A DNA stretch of 64,000 nt from Shimia isoporae (GCF_004346865.1 NZ_SMGR01000002.1:248001-312000); one strand, 5' to 3'. Counted from the first letter of the stretch, positions 16,962 to 25,948 are shown. Notes: generated by a model from the letters alone, not told the origin. Made by a program: numbers and translations.

Positions 16962-17719
16962 CCTCGCTCCCGACCTCTACAGACCGCAAGCTCGGCCTCG
17001 TCATCGATCTGGATACCTGCGTAGGCTGCCACGCCTGCGTGATCTCCTGCAAAGGCTGGAACACCGAAAATTACGGTGCGCCCCTCAGCGATCAGCGCCC
17101 TTACGGCACGGAGCCTATGGGCACCTTCCTCAACCGCGTCCACAGCTACGAAGTGCAGCCTGAAACAGGCCCTGCACAGACTGTGCACTTCCCCAAATCC
17201 TGCCTGCATTGCGAGGACGCTCCTTGCGTCACGGTCTGTCCAACCGGTGCCAGTTACAAGCGCGCAGAGGATGGCATTGTGTTGGTGAACGAAGACCACT
17301 GCATCGGCTGTGGTCTCTGTGCTTGGGCCTGCCCTTATGGCGCCCGCGAAATGGATCAGGCCGAAGGCGTGATGAAGAAATGCACCCTGTGTGTGGACCG
17401 CATCTATAACGAAAACCTTCCGGAAGAAGATCAGATTCCCTCCTGCGTTCGCACATGCCCTGCTGGCGCACGTCACTTCGGCGACTTGGGTGACCCGAAC
17501 TCGGATGTTAGCCAACTTGTTGAAAGCCGTGGCGGATTTGACCTTATGCCTGAGATGGGAACGAAACCGGTGAACAAATACCTGCCCCCGCGTCTCAAGG
17601 ATTCTTGGGACGATCAGTCTCTCCTCGCCCCACTTCTTGAACCCGTCGCCGAGGAGCCAAAAGGGTTCCTGAACTGGCTCGACAAAACCCTCGACAAACT
17701 GCCCGGAGGGACCGCCTGA
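16958..17719 (+). CDS. soeB: Sulfite dehydrogenase iron-sulfur subunit SoeB
   Basis: Electron-transfer subunit carrying electrons from SoeA to SoeC. It has four ferredoxin-type cysteine clusters: CVGCHACVISC, CLHCEDAPCVTVCP, CIGCGLCAWACP, and CTLC paired with the later CVRTCP. This is the arrangement of DmsB/NrfC-like proteins holding four [4Fe-4S] centres. The length of 253 is normal. TTGGAGG lies 7 nt upstream of the ATG. Its stop overlaps the soeC start by one base (TGATG). Confidence 0.93.
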   Translation: MTSLPTSTDRKLGLVIDLDTCVGCHACVISCKGWNTENYGAPLSDQRPYGTEPMGTFLNRVHSYEVQPETGPAQTVHFPKSCLHCEDAPCVTVCPTGASYKRAEDGIVLVNEDHCIGCGLCAWACPYGAREMDQAEGVMKKCTLCVDRIYNENLPEEDQIPSCVRTCPAGARHFGDLGDPNSDVSQLVESRGGFDLMPEMGTKPVNKYLPPRLKDSWDDQSLLAPLLEPVAEEPKGFLNWLDKTLDKLPGGTA

Positions 17720-18591
17720 TGCACCCTGCACCGTCCGTCATCATTTTCACAACACTCTCTGGGCTCGGCTTTGGCCTGCTGTTCTGGCTCGGCATCGACC
17801 CCACGCCGCCCACTGGCGTCATGGGCTTCATCTTCTTTGCCATCGCATATGCGCTGGCTGTTGGGGGCTTGCTCTCGTCAACCTTTCACCTCGGCCACCC
17901 CGAACGGGCATGGCGCGCCATGACTCAATGGCGCACAAGTTGGCTGTCACGTGAAGGCGTCTGTGCAGTCGCTGCGCTTTGCATCCTAGGCATCTATGCC
18001 GCGGCGCTTATTTTTCTGGGCACCCATATTGCCTTCCTCGGCTGGATAGGTGCGGCGCTCTCACTGGGAACTGTTTTCACGACCTCCATGATCTATGGTC
18101 AGCTGGCGACTGTACCACGTTGGAAAACACCTTTGACTCCAGCGCTCTACCTGACTTTCTCGCTGGCTGGCGGCGCATTGCTTTCGGGTCGCGCATCAAC
18201 AGCGATTGCATTGCTGCTATTCGCTGCAGCTGTGCAATTGGCCTGGTGGCAGCGCGGTGATAAAGCACTGCTGCAAAGCGGCACTGATCTGGGAACAGCC
18301 ACCGGCCTTGGGGAGCGGGGGGTAGTACGATCGATGGCGCATCCGCACAGCTCTCCCAACTACCTGATGAAAGAATTCGTCTACGTGGTGGGGCGTAAGC
18401 ATGCGATGAAACTGCGTGGCATTGCCTTCGCGCTGACCTTCATCCTACCGCTGGTTTTCCTGCTGATGCCTTTCAGTCACGCCTTTGCGGCACTCGCGGT
18501 TATCAGCCACATCGCAGGGGTTGCCTGTTCACGTTGGCTGTTCTTCGCAGAGGCCGAACATGTGGTCGGCCTCTACTACGGAATGCGCTGA
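17719..18591 (+). CDS. soeC: Sulfite dehydrogenase membrane anchor SoeC
   Basis: DmsC-type membrane subunit, which anchors SoeAB and passes electrons to the quinone pool. It has about eight hydrophobic segments in 290 residues, with the family landmarks FHLGHPERAWRAMTQWRTSW and SPNYLMKEF. It is translationally coupled to soeB by a 1-nt overlap. Its stop directly abuts the stop of the convergent DUF1523 gene with no spacer, and no terminator hairpin was seen there. Confidence 0.92.
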   Translation: MHPAPSVIIFTTLSGLGFGLLFWLGIDPTPPTGVMGFIFFAIAYALAVGGLLSSTFHLGHPERAWRAMTQWRTSWLSREGVCAVAALCILGIYAAALIFLGTHIAFLGWIGAALSLGTVFTTSMIYGQLATVPRWKTPLTPALYLTFSLAGGALLSGRASTAIALLLFAAAVQLAWWQRGDKALLQSGTDLGTATGLGERGVVRSMAHPHSSPNYLMKEFVYVVGRKHAMKLRGIAFALTFILPLVFLLMPFSHAFAALAVISHIAGVACSRWLFFAEAEHVVGLYYGMR

Positions 18592-19242
18592 TCAGCGTGC
18601 TTTCCCGCGCCAGGTATCAAGCCAGGCGCGGAACCTGCCGCGTTTTTCTGCAAGGTTGTCTCCGGCCGCTTCGAAACTGTCACCCATGTCCTCGAGAACC
18701 GGATCAATGCGCGCTTCGCGGAAGCGTTTCCAGCGAACCCAGACCGCCCAGATAATGGCGAAAAACACGGTCAGAATTGCGATATTGAGCCACGGAATGA
18801 ACGTCACATCCGGACCTTCGACAGGCTTCACACCAACCGCGTTCGGATAGATCGACAGAAACTCGTTGCGCCAGCCGTAGTGCTTGACAGCAACCCACTG
18901 CGGATCGGTGGCGCTGGACTTAAGGTCTGCGGCCTCGGCTTGCAGATTTGAAGTGTCGAACTTGAAGTATGGTGGCCAGCCGGCGCTGGTATCCTCGTTG
19001 CGGTAAACCATCACCCGGTCATTAGGAAATTTGGTTTGAATGAAGAACACATCGCGGTTCACGTTGCCGGTCGCGTTGCCGCTGTCTTCTTTGGCCCAAA
19101 ATATGGAGTTCTCGCCAAAGTCGATCCGCTTTTCATAGGTATCGGTGACGCGCACCACGTCGTTCTGTGGCAGCGTATAGTGGAAGAACGCCGCGACAAA
19201 AATCCAGAACAACGCCCAGAAACCCCATTTCACATAGACCAT
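18592..19242 (-). CDS. DUF1523-like membrane protein (last gene of six-gene cluster)
   Basis: 216 residues with an N-terminal membrane segment (about 5-24), an extracytoplasmic domain of about 125 residues rich in aromatic and charged residues (VVRVTDTYEKRIDFGENSIFW), a second membrane segment (about 150-170), and a short basic cytoplasmic tail. It resembles the uncharacterised DUF1523 family. It lies 13 nt after the 88-residue membrane protein and ends the cluster, abutting soeC tail to tail. Function unknown; the topology suits a membrane-bound sensor or partner of the soluble proteins upstream. Confidence 0.8.
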   Translation of the reverse strand: MVYVKWGFWALFWIFVAAFFHYTLPQNDVVRVTDTYEKRIDFGENSIFWAKEDSGNATGNVNRDVFFIQTKFPNDRVMVYRNEDTSAGWPPYFKFDTSNLQAEAADLKSSATDPQWVAVKHYGWRNEFLSIYPNAVGVKPVEGPDVTFIPWLNIAILTVFFAIIWAVWVRWKRFREARIDPVLEDMGDSFEAAGDNLAEKRGRFRAWLDTWRGKAR

Positions 19243-19255
19243 ATTGCCGGTCTCC

Positions 19256-19522
19256 CTAGTGGAAATTCATGAAGTAGATCAGCGCGATAACCGCTGACAC
19301 AGGAATGATATAGACACCCCAGATCAATTTACGACGCAAAGATCCGTCGTATTCGCGCAAACCTTCGTCGACGAAGGCTTCACGATCGCCGGTCATGTCT
19401 TCGCGGTCCCACTCTGCCTCAAGCTTGTCGCGGCGTGCCGCGCGGGAATACCATGACAGGCAAAAGTACACGATCGTCAGAACAACAAAGCCAAATAAAG
19501 CCAATCTCGCCAGTCCGAACAT
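19256..19522 (-). CDS. Small two-helix membrane protein, unknown function
   Basis: 88 residues: a membrane helix at about 5-22, a charged middle loop (RRDKLEAEWDREDMTGDREAF), and a second helix at about 67-84. GAGGAG lies 6 nt before the ATG, and the start is 1 nt after the stop of the 449-residue gene, so the two are translationally coupled. I recognise no family. A short two-pass protein beside an ATPase module could act as a membrane anchor, which is inference only. Confidence 0.8.
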   Translation of the reverse strand: MFGLARLALFGFVVLTIVYFCLSWYSRAARRDKLEAEWDREDMTGDREAFVDEGLREYDGSLRRKLIWGVYIIPVSAVIALIYFMNFH

Positions 19523-19523
19523 C

Positions 19524-20873
19524 TTATCTCCTCACCGCGCCCCAAGGTCCGACGCGGTCAATCATATCCTGTGAAACCCGACGACGCACCTTCGGCACAT
19601 CAAACGGCTCTTCATGCCCGAACAGGGCGGCCCGTGCTCCAGCCTTGTCCACCTGATACTCGCGCTCCAGAAAATCCGCCACAAAGCTCTTTTTGGTTTC
19701 CGTCCAACCCTGATAATGCCGGTAGAAAGCTTCCTTGTGGCAAATGAACAATTGTCGAATGTCCTTGGGTGCCAACTCCGCCAACAACATGTTTACCAGA
19801 TCCGCCTGATCTGTATCCGTGGCCCGTAGGGTGTAAAAATAGGCGGGGTGATCACTGCTGATCCGCGGCCACTTGCCTTCGTTCTCGGCCCAATCGACCA
19901 TCTGGCGCAAACCATGATACTCTGGCGGAAGCTGCTCCGCGTGATCCCGCGCCAGTCGCCGAATGTCACGCCGTGTCGCCCCCGTCAAATCCACGCCGGC
20001 ATCCTGCGCAGCATCCACAACGATAAAATCCATCTTCTGACGCAGGATCGCGCTCGCATCCACCCCACGCGCCTTCACAATCGGTTCTACCAGATCATTA
20101 TAGTCAAAGAACTTCGCGATCTGGTTTCTGTCTGTGAAATCAAAAGTGTACTTGATTGGCAATTTGCCAAGGCTGGCCTTGTCACCCGCTGAAATCGCTG
20201 CCGGATGCCCCAATCCGCGGAAAACATAGATCCCGCCAAAATGCGCGGTCCAAAAGTCCTCTTGGTCGAAGGACATAGTATCAAGCGTCACCGGATTGCG
20301 AGTCACATCCCCTGTACGCTTGGCTAGGCCGATCATGTCCGCGATCAGAACATCGTCAAACCAGCCGTCTTCTTCCTGTTTGAACCGATCCGCCATCGTC
20401 GCCAGCTTTTCCGCATCGCGCAGCGTGCCTTCGGTGGTGTCAGCCTCAATTGTGACCTTTCGAATATCAAACAACCGCGCAGGCTGGCTTACGGAAAACA
20501 CCGAATTCACCAATTCGCCTGCGACGGCATCCCGCGCGGTCAAGGCAAATAGCTGCGGCTCGTTCTCCTCAACGAAATGCCGCAGAATATCGCGGCTGTT
20601 GGAAAACTGCGCATTCAAAAGCGGCGCGGTCTTCTGCTCCGTCGTCAGCAGAATGAACTGACGGTTACAGCCCCCGTGGTTGAGGTAAAGGTGATCCTCC
20701 AACTCATCCCCGATCTCTGGGCTGTAGCCCGAAATATCGATGTGAAAATCGGTGAGGCCGGTGGTCTTGCCAGTCAGGTGCTTGAGCGCCCTGTTGTAGC
20801 GCTCCACAAGGATCGGCGAGGCCACCTCGATCAGGTTGCCAAACATCAGGCCGCGTTGGATCAGTCTATGCAT
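19524..20873 (-). CDS. Uncharacterised soluble protein (possibly DUF6638 family)
   Basis: 449 residues from the ATG at 20873, which has a GGGAAG ribosome site; the longer frame to 20942 lacks one. No signal peptide, membrane segment or nucleotide-binding motif was seen. The N-terminal half begins MHRLIQRGLMFGNLIEVASP and continues with a mixed alpha/beta stretch (FHIDISGYSPEIGDELEDH); the C-terminal half is strongly helical and charged. It resembles a domain of unknown function found in Rhodobacterales. Its position directly after the AAA+ ATPase gene suggests that it is a substrate, adaptor or partner of that ATPase. Confidence 0.82.
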   Translation of the reverse strand: MHRLIQRGLMFGNLIEVASPILVERYNRALKHLTGKTTGLTDFHIDISGYSPEIGDELEDHLYLNHGGCNRQFILLTTEQKTAPLLNAQFSNSRDILRHFVEENEPQLFALTARDAVAGELVNSVFSVSQPARLFDIRKVTIEADTTEGTLRDAEKLATMADRFKQEEDGWFDDVLIADMIGLAKRTGDVTRNPVTLDTMSFDQEDFWTAHFGGIYVFRGLGHPAAISAGDKASLGKLPIKYTFDFTDRNQIAKFFDYNDLVEPIVKARGVDASAILRQKMDFIVVDAAQDAGVDLTGATRRDIRRLARDHAEQLPPEYHGLRQMVDWAENEGKWPRISSDHPAYFYTLRATDTDQADLVNMLLAELAPKDIRQLFICHKEAFYRHYQGWTETKKSFVADFLEREYQVDKAGARAALFGHEEPFDVPKVRRRVSQDMIDRVGPWGAVRR

Positions 20874-20945
20874 TCTTTCTTCCCTTCCGTCCGGCAAAAG
20901 AACGGGAAGCGCCCTCCAGGTCGGGCACGCCCCTTTGCGCAAACA

Positions 20946-22883
20946 TCACCCTTTCCCCTCCAAATACCGTTTCTTCGCCGCCTCGGTGCGCTGCATATCC
21001 CGCACCATGTTTGATATCGCCACCTCGTCAGACTTGTCGGCATAGCGGAATTCGCTGTCCGCATAGCGGTTGATCTCTTGCACCACCATCTCTGTGGTGA
21101 TCGGCAACCGCAGTTCGCCAATCATCGCCTTTTTGGTGTCGTAGTCCTTCGCCAAGAACAGCTCCGGCTGCTCCATCCATTCATCGGGCAGTTCAAAGTC
21201 CATCGCCCGAACCTTTACGGCATCCGTAATGTTCTTGATGGCCCGACCGGTAAACCGCGGATCAGCCTCCTGAATGGCCTTCAGATACGTCCCCATCTTG
21301 GCAATCGTATCCAGATCTCCCACCTGCCCATGCACCCGATCAAAGACGTTCAGCAGGCCTTCTTCATGCGGTCGATTGTGGCTCTCAAACGAGGCCGCCA
21401 CCGCCTTCTGGATCATCTGCGCCTCGAACAGTTCATGCTCACCCAACGCAATGTCGTGGTTCTTACCCATCAATAGAGCGAGGATGTCGATGTAGTCCTC
21501 CCGCGTCTGCGGCCCGTCCACCAAAAACCGCGCGCCCGCCCGCTGGCGCAGCGCGTCGTCCACGTTCTCGGGGTAGTTCGAGAACATGCCAAAAGTGCAA
21601 TTCCCTCGCACCACGGTGTTGGCGCCCGCGAAAGCCTCCATAAAGACCGCCGTGACCTCCTGCTGCCCCGCCGAGCTTTGCCGATCCCCGCGCTTGCCCG
21701 CGATCTGGTCGATGTCGTCAATCGTGCCAAACCCGATCACCTGCGGGTCGAGTACATTCTGTACAAACGCCTTGGCATTCTGCCCTGACTTGCCCTGATA
21801 GCTGTCGATGTTGTCGATACCAAAGTTCTGATAGCGGAAGGCATAACCCGCCACCTGACAGTAGTCGTTGATCAGCCCCGCCATCATCTGAATAAGCGTG
21901 GTTTTCCCCGTGCCCGGCGCGCCGTCGCCCATGAAGGTGAAGATGAACCCGCCCAACTCCGCAAATGGATTGAGCCGCCGGTCAAAATCATAGGCCATCA
22001 GCATTTTGGCGAGCTTCATCGCCTGATATTTGGCGATGTGGTTGCCCACCACTTCGTTGGGCTTTTTGAAGCTCATGGTCAGCGTCGTGCCTTTGGCGGC
22101 TCGCGCCGGCGTAAATCCGTTGATGGTCAGATCATCGGCCTCAACCTTCCAGCCGGCCCCGACAAAAGCCCCCAGTTGCGCGGCATTCTGGGCGCGCAAG
22201 GCCACCTTTTCCATCAGTTGCTCGGCAAAGGCGCAAACACAGGCGACCAACCGATCTTCGTCAGACACAAGCGCGGCAATGTCCTGATCCAATTCCCACA
22301 ACGCGCCATGCAAGGCCAGTTGCGCGTTGTCGGTCAGGACCTCCTCGACTTCGCCCACCTCAACCTGCGTCTCGCTGAGCAAAGGCGCCAAAAGAAACGA
22401 CGTGGCATTGGCAAACACATGGTTGACGGCCAAAGCCTCCGCGGCCAGCAGTTCCGAGAACGCCGATTTCTTATCTGCGCCCAAAGCACCAGCCAAGTTT
22501 TCTCTCTTCAGATCGCCCAGACCCGAAGCTTCTGCAAAGGTTTCACCCACTGCTAAAGCAATCGCCAAAGCCCGCCGCAAACCGTGCTGCACGCTCGCTT
22601 GGGTCGGAGACACCAGCGGATCGTTACCGCCGGCACCCTCAATCCGCTCAACCAGATGCACACCTTCTGGCCGCGCCGATGAACGCGTCACCAAGCCTGG
22701 CGTGGTTGTGCGGAAACGCCGGCGCGTGCCGATCCCACTAGAGCGCTCCGGCGCCGCCGTAAGGTCTTTGCCCTTGGCAATTCGCGGCGTGTGATCAAAG
22801 CCATCCAGCATCGCAACAGCCGCGTCATAGTGCTTGCGAATGTCTTCTTCGCGCAGCTCCATCAAATCACTGGTCACGCTCAT
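20946..22883 (-). CDS. AAA+ ATPase with long N-terminal domain and DD Walker B
   Basis: 645 residues from the ATG at 22883 (GGAG 7 nt upstream). The first 270 or so residues form a helical domain of unknown type. The AAA+ core follows: Walker A GAPGTGKTT at about 320-328, Walker B GTIDDIDQIAGKRGD, sensor 1 near FGMFSNYP, and an arginine-finger region DDALRQRAGARF. The Walker B region aligns with the IDEIDA stretch of classical AAA proteins, but the catalytic glutamate is replaced by aspartate. There is no protease or metal-binding motif, so it is not FtsH. The role is unknown; remodelling of a partner from the same cluster is likely. Confidence 0.87.
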   Translation of the reverse strand: MSVTSDLMELREEDIRKHYDAAVAMLDGFDHTPRIAKGKDLTAAPERSSGIGTRRRFRTTTPGLVTRSSARPEGVHLVERIEGAGGNDPLVSPTQASVQHGLRRALAIALAVGETFAEASGLGDLKRENLAGALGADKKSAFSELLAAEALAVNHVFANATSFLLAPLLSETQVEVGEVEEVLTDNAQLALHGALWELDQDIAALVSDEDRLVACVCAFAEQLMEKVALRAQNAAQLGAFVGAGWKVEADDLTINGFTPARAAKGTTLTMSFKKPNEVVGNHIAKYQAMKLAKMLMAYDFDRRLNPFAELGGFIFTFMGDGAPGTGKTTLIQMMAGLINDYCQVAGYAFRYQNFGIDNIDSYQGKSGQNAKAFVQNVLDPQVIGFGTIDDIDQIAGKRGDRQSSAGQQEVTAVFMEAFAGANTVVRGNCTFGMFSNYPENVDDALRQRAGARFLVDGPQTREDYIDILALLMGKNHDIALGEHELFEAQMIQKAVAASFESHNRPHEEGLLNVFDRVHGQVGDLDTIAKMGTYLKAIQEADPRFTGRAIKNITDAVKVRAMDFELPDEWMEQPELFLAKDYDTKKAMIGELRLPITTEMVVQEINRYADSEFRYADKSDEVAISNMVRDMQRTEAAKKRYLEGKG

Positions 22884-22953
22884 TTCTTTCTCCGCCCTCA
22901 CACTTCTTTCTGGTCAAAAATACCCGCGCCGCAGGCATGGCCCCAACAGCCAT

Positions 22954-24075
22954 TCAATAGCTCAGCACCCGCCCCTGCGGACTCACAACATATTTCGTCA
23001 CGCTGCCAAACCCCGGTGGGTTGAGCTCTTCCAATGCCTGAAACGGTCGTTGCGGCAAGATGATCGACCGCTCCATGCTCGTCGCGCCTGTGTCGCCACC
23101 CCGCCCAGCGAAAGGATCAAGCGCAAACACCTGACGCTCTACTTTTCCGAACCAGCCGGACTTCTCGTCGGTCACCCGTTCGCTCACCAGATCTTCTGTC
23201 GTCCATGCCAATGCCCAGTCCTCGCCTTCCGGTGCGCGAGCCGCTTCAAGCACCTCTCGGATGGGCCCCGATTGCCGCGTGTAAGCACTGGAATACATCG
23301 GTCCGACATGAATACGTCTCAGCCGTTTGGGATGTAGATCGTCAAAGCTTTCATCGAACCCTTTGGCGATCGTCAAAAGTTTCAGCCCGCCCACCGCCTG
23401 CGCCATCAGATGCGCCTGCACTTCGGGCCATCGCCGCTCGTCATTTGGCAATCCTCGACGCCCGGTATCCTCAATGTCCATCAGGTAGATCGTCGGCAGG
23501 TTCACCTGGCTGTCATAGACGGCCCAATGCAGCAGATACTTGCGTCGTCGTTCCGACAGGTTGCCCATCCATTGCGCCTCTGGATGGTTCTGCGCCCAGA
23601 AAAGATCGCCCCTGAGCAATTCCTCATAGTAGAGCCTTTGACTCAAAGCGAATTGCAGCTTCGTCGGAATCGCCTGATCGCCAATGATTGTCCGCAGCAT
23701 CTCATCCTTGAGCGTCTCGCTATCGGGCATATTGCGCAGATGGCTTTCCGCTTGCTGCGCGTCATTGGCCATCACCAATAGCTCGTTGAAGACCGGAAAA
23801 CCGCTCTCCACAGCGTCCATCGCAAGACTGCCAAAGAAGTGCCCCGTCTCACGCCCGACCAATAGGTATTTCATGCTCAGCGCCTTGAAGGTGTAGCCGA
23901 TGGCGACGAGGTAGCGAGTCAGAACTTTGACCTCTTCCTCGCCAATCAGCCCCTCAGCCGCCCGCGCCGCCGCCACCTGTGTCAGATGCTCGGTGATGCG
24001 CTCGAACTTCTGGAAATACCGCCGCGACGCGCGGGTCTCCATCAACGCTGTGTGGTCTTTGGTTGTATCGTTCAT
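22954..24075 (-). CDS. Uncharacterised soluble protein of six-gene cluster
   Basis: 373 residues, no signal peptide or membrane segment. The N-terminal 150 residues are helical (RASRRYFQKFERITEHLTQV). The centre contains many aromatic and charged residues (RRKYLLHWAVYDSQVNLPTIYLMDIEDTG), and the C-terminus ends with a proline- and glycine-rich segment (NPPGFGSVTKYVVSPQGR). GAAGGA precedes the ATG by 4-5 nt. It lies 70 nt from the ATPase gene and 90 nt from the coiled-coil gene. I do not recognise a family. Confidence 0.8.
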   Translation of the reverse strand: MNDTTKDHTALMETRASRRYFQKFERITEHLTQVAAARAAEGLIGEEEVKVLTRYLVAIGYTFKALSMKYLLVGRETGHFFGSLAMDAVESGFPVFNELLVMANDAQQAESHLRNMPDSETLKDEMLRTIIGDQAIPTKLQFALSQRLYYEELLRGDLFWAQNHPEAQWMGNLSERRRKYLLHWAVYDSQVNLPTIYLMDIEDTGRRGLPNDERRWPEVQAHLMAQAVGGLKLLTIAKGFDESFDDLHPKRLRRIHVGPMYSSAYTRQSGPIREVLEAARAPEGEDWALAWTTEDLVSERVTDEKSGWFGKVERQVFALDPFAGRGGDTGATSMERSIILPQRPFQALEELNPPGFGSVTKYVVSPQGRVLSY

Positions 24076-24165
24076 AACGTCCTTCGGTGGCGCAATGCGT
24101 CACGGAGTACCTTTTTGGAAAACTGAAACGGGGAGGCGTCCTGAGGCATTCTCGCCATCAAGGCA

Positions 24166-25242
24166 TCACGCCCCATACAGATTCTTGTCGTGCTTCTCGA
24201 CGATCTTCTGGAACCGCCGCGCAAAACGTTCGTCCGCTTTGGCCTTCGCCTCAAGCACATCGCGCGCAAACACCATGTGCTCCTCGTGCGCTTCCATCAT
24301 GTCGGCCATACGCTGGTTCGTCGCCGTTCCAATCGCCGCCATCGAGGCCTGCGCCTCTTTGTCGGTCTCCACGCCAATCTCGTTGATGCGGTGTGCGATG
24401 TCCTGCTGCTGCGCGGTCTTGAGCGACTTGGTCAGCGCATCATAGAGCACCACCCGCTGCTTGGTGTCTGTCTGCAGCTTGTTGATCAGCACCATCTGCG
24501 TCGCCGCCTGATTTTGCAAACTATCGACCCAGGTCTTGCCCTTCTCGATATAGCGCTCCAGGGTCTGCGATTTCGCCAGCTTCACCTGCTCCTGCTGCAC
24601 CATCTCGTTATAGGCCTTGTTCAGGCCCGCCAACTCGGTCTCAAGCTTCGTGCGCGCCGCGGCGTCCTGCTCCACCGCGATCTTGTTCTCAAGCTCGATG
24701 ATCTTGGGGTCCATGCCCATAATCTCCGACCGCAGGCTTTCCAACTCACCAACCGTGACCTCCCGCTCATCCAGCGTCTCGGTCAGGTTCCCCTCAACCT
24801 TCACCTTCTGCTCTTCTAGCGTCGCCAACTGACTTTCCAGCAGCTTGGTGATGACGTCCGATTTCGCGATAAGGTCCTGCAGCTTGTCATCGATATTGGC
24901 GGTCTTGATCCGCTCGGCCCGCATGCTTTCAGACTTGCCGCGGCTGAAGATACCGACAAAACTCTCCCAACCGGTTTTGTCACGCATCTGGTCAAAATCC
25001 TTGGAAAAGGCCGCAGTTACGTCATCAAGCCCCATGATGAGTTCTGCGATGTTGGCGTTCATCACCTCGGTATGGGTATGCACATCATCCAAAGTCGCGT
25101 TCTCGATATCGATCGCAATGTCTTCGCCTGTTTTCATCTTTGCCCGCGCCGCATCGATCCGGCCGGTCAATTCGGCAATCTTTGCTTGGGTTTCCTGAAC
25201 CTGCGCCTGAGATTCCCGCACCTGCGCTTCAAAATTCGCCAT
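24166..25242 (-). CDS. Coiled-coil protein, first gene of six-gene cluster
   Basis: 358 residues, almost wholly predicted helix with long heptad-like stretches (residues 1-40, 120-230 and 310-350). No membrane segment or signal peptide. A break around residues 95-110 (GWESFVGIFSRGKSES) separates an N-terminal helical hairpin from the main coiled coil. The overall layout recalls TelA/YceH-type toxic-anion-resistance proteins and, more loosely, PspA-like proteins, but no motif settles it. GGGAG is 6 nt before the ATG. As the promoter-proximal gene it may be the most abundant product and a filament- or ring-forming partner of the ATPase. Confidence 0.8.
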   Translation of the reverse strand: MANFEAQVRESQAQVQETQAKIAELTGRIDAARAKMKTGEDIAIDIENATLDDVHTHTEVMNANIAELIMGLDDVTAAFSKDFDQMRDKTGWESFVGIFSRGKSESMRAERIKTANIDDKLQDLIAKSDVITKLLESQLATLEEQKVKVEGNLTETLDEREVTVGELESLRSEIMGMDPKIIELENKIAVEQDAAARTKLETELAGLNKAYNEMVQQEQVKLAKSQTLERYIEKGKTWVDSLQNQAATQMVLINKLQTDTKQRVVLYDALTKSLKTAQQQDIAHRINEIGVETDKEAQASMAAIGTATNQRMADMMEAHEEHMVFARDVLEAKAKADERFARRFQKIVEKHDKNLYGA

Positions 25243-25277
25243 GAAACACTCCCTTTTTTCAATTATTTGAGGCTGAT

Positions 25278-25297
25278 ATGGGCAATGTTACGCCCAT
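25278..25297. repeat. Inverted repeat in the leader of the six-gene cluster
   Basis: ATGGGC-N8-GCCCAT, about 36 nt before the start of the coiled-coil gene. It could be an operator or a small 5' hairpin. It lies in the only non-coding stretch (25243-25384) able to hold the promoter of the cluster. Confidence 0.4.
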
Positions 25298-25384
25298 TTA
25301 CATCGGCCGACGGTCCAATTTGGGCAAAGTGTTGCAAATGCGCACGACAAAAGAAAGAGCGCAGAAAGATTACCCCAGTCGCCG

Positions 25385-25837
25385 CTATTCGGCGGCGGTG
25401 TTGAAAGCGGCCAGCCCGCTTCTCAACTTGCGCAACTCAAGCAACAAGGATTTCAATTCGGCCTCCGGCATGCCCGTCGCGTTCGCCACACAGGTACCGA
25501 TCCCTTTCGCCTCACTTCGCAGCGCGTCTCCGGCTTCGGTCAGCGAAACCCGAACACGTCGCTCGTCCTGTTTGTCCCGCGTTCGTGTGATGAGGCCCGC
25601 GCTCTCCATACGTTTGAGCAAAGGCGTCAATGTGCTGCTTTCAAGCCCAAGCTGCCCGCCAATTCCGTTCACCGTCTGATCATCGGTTTCCCACAACAAT
25701 ACCATCACTAGAAACTGCGGATATGTCAGGCCAAGGGGCGCCAGCAACGATTTGTAGAGCCGCGAGAAAGCGTGCTCGGTGCTGTAGACCTCAAAGCAGA
25801 GCATTTGATCGAGAATAGAACTTGGTGTGTTGGACAT
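25385..25837 (-). CDS. ohrR: Organic-hydroperoxide-responsive MarR repressor OhrR
   Basis: MarR-family winged-helix repressor of 150 residues with the redox-sensing cysteine near the N-terminus (DQMLCFEVYS, C14), the hallmark of OhrR. The DNA-binding wing is in TRDKQDERRVRVSLTEAG. The ATG at 25837 follows AGGAG by 7 nt; the longer frame to 25939 would run through the operators and is rejected. It diverges from ohr across a 121-bp region with two AT-rich operators. Oxidation of C14 by organic peroxides would release repression. Confidence 0.92.
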   Translation of the reverse strand: MSNTPSSILDQMLCFEVYSTEHAFSRLYKSLLAPLGLTYPQFLVMVLLWETDDQTVNGIGGQLGLESSTLTPLLKRMESAGLITRTRDKQDERRVRVSLTEAGDALRSEAKGIGTCVANATGMPEAELKSLLLELRKLRSGLAAFNTAAE

Positions 25838-25857
25838 CGCATTTCTCCTGGTCGTGA

Positions 25858-25880
25858 AATTAAATCGCACACGATTAAAT
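25858..25880. promoter_or_regulatory. OhrR operator 1 (ohrR-proximal)
   Basis: AATTAAATCGCACACGATTAAAT is an imperfect dyad sharing the TTAAATCG half-site with operator 2. It lies just before ohrR and would give autoregulation. Confidence 0.6.
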
Positions 25881-25924
25881 CGCAAGACTTGACGAATCTC
25901 GGGCGAAGGCTTTATGTCGCCAAC

Positions 25925-25948
25925 AATTAAATCGTGCACGACTTAAAT
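25925..25948. promoter_or_regulatory. OhrR operator 2 (ohr-proximal)
   Basis: A 24-bp near-palindrome centred on TCGTGCACGA (half-site AATTAAATCGTG), ending 10 nt before the ohr start codon. It carries the AT-rich flanks typical of OhrR boxes. Confidence 0.7.
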
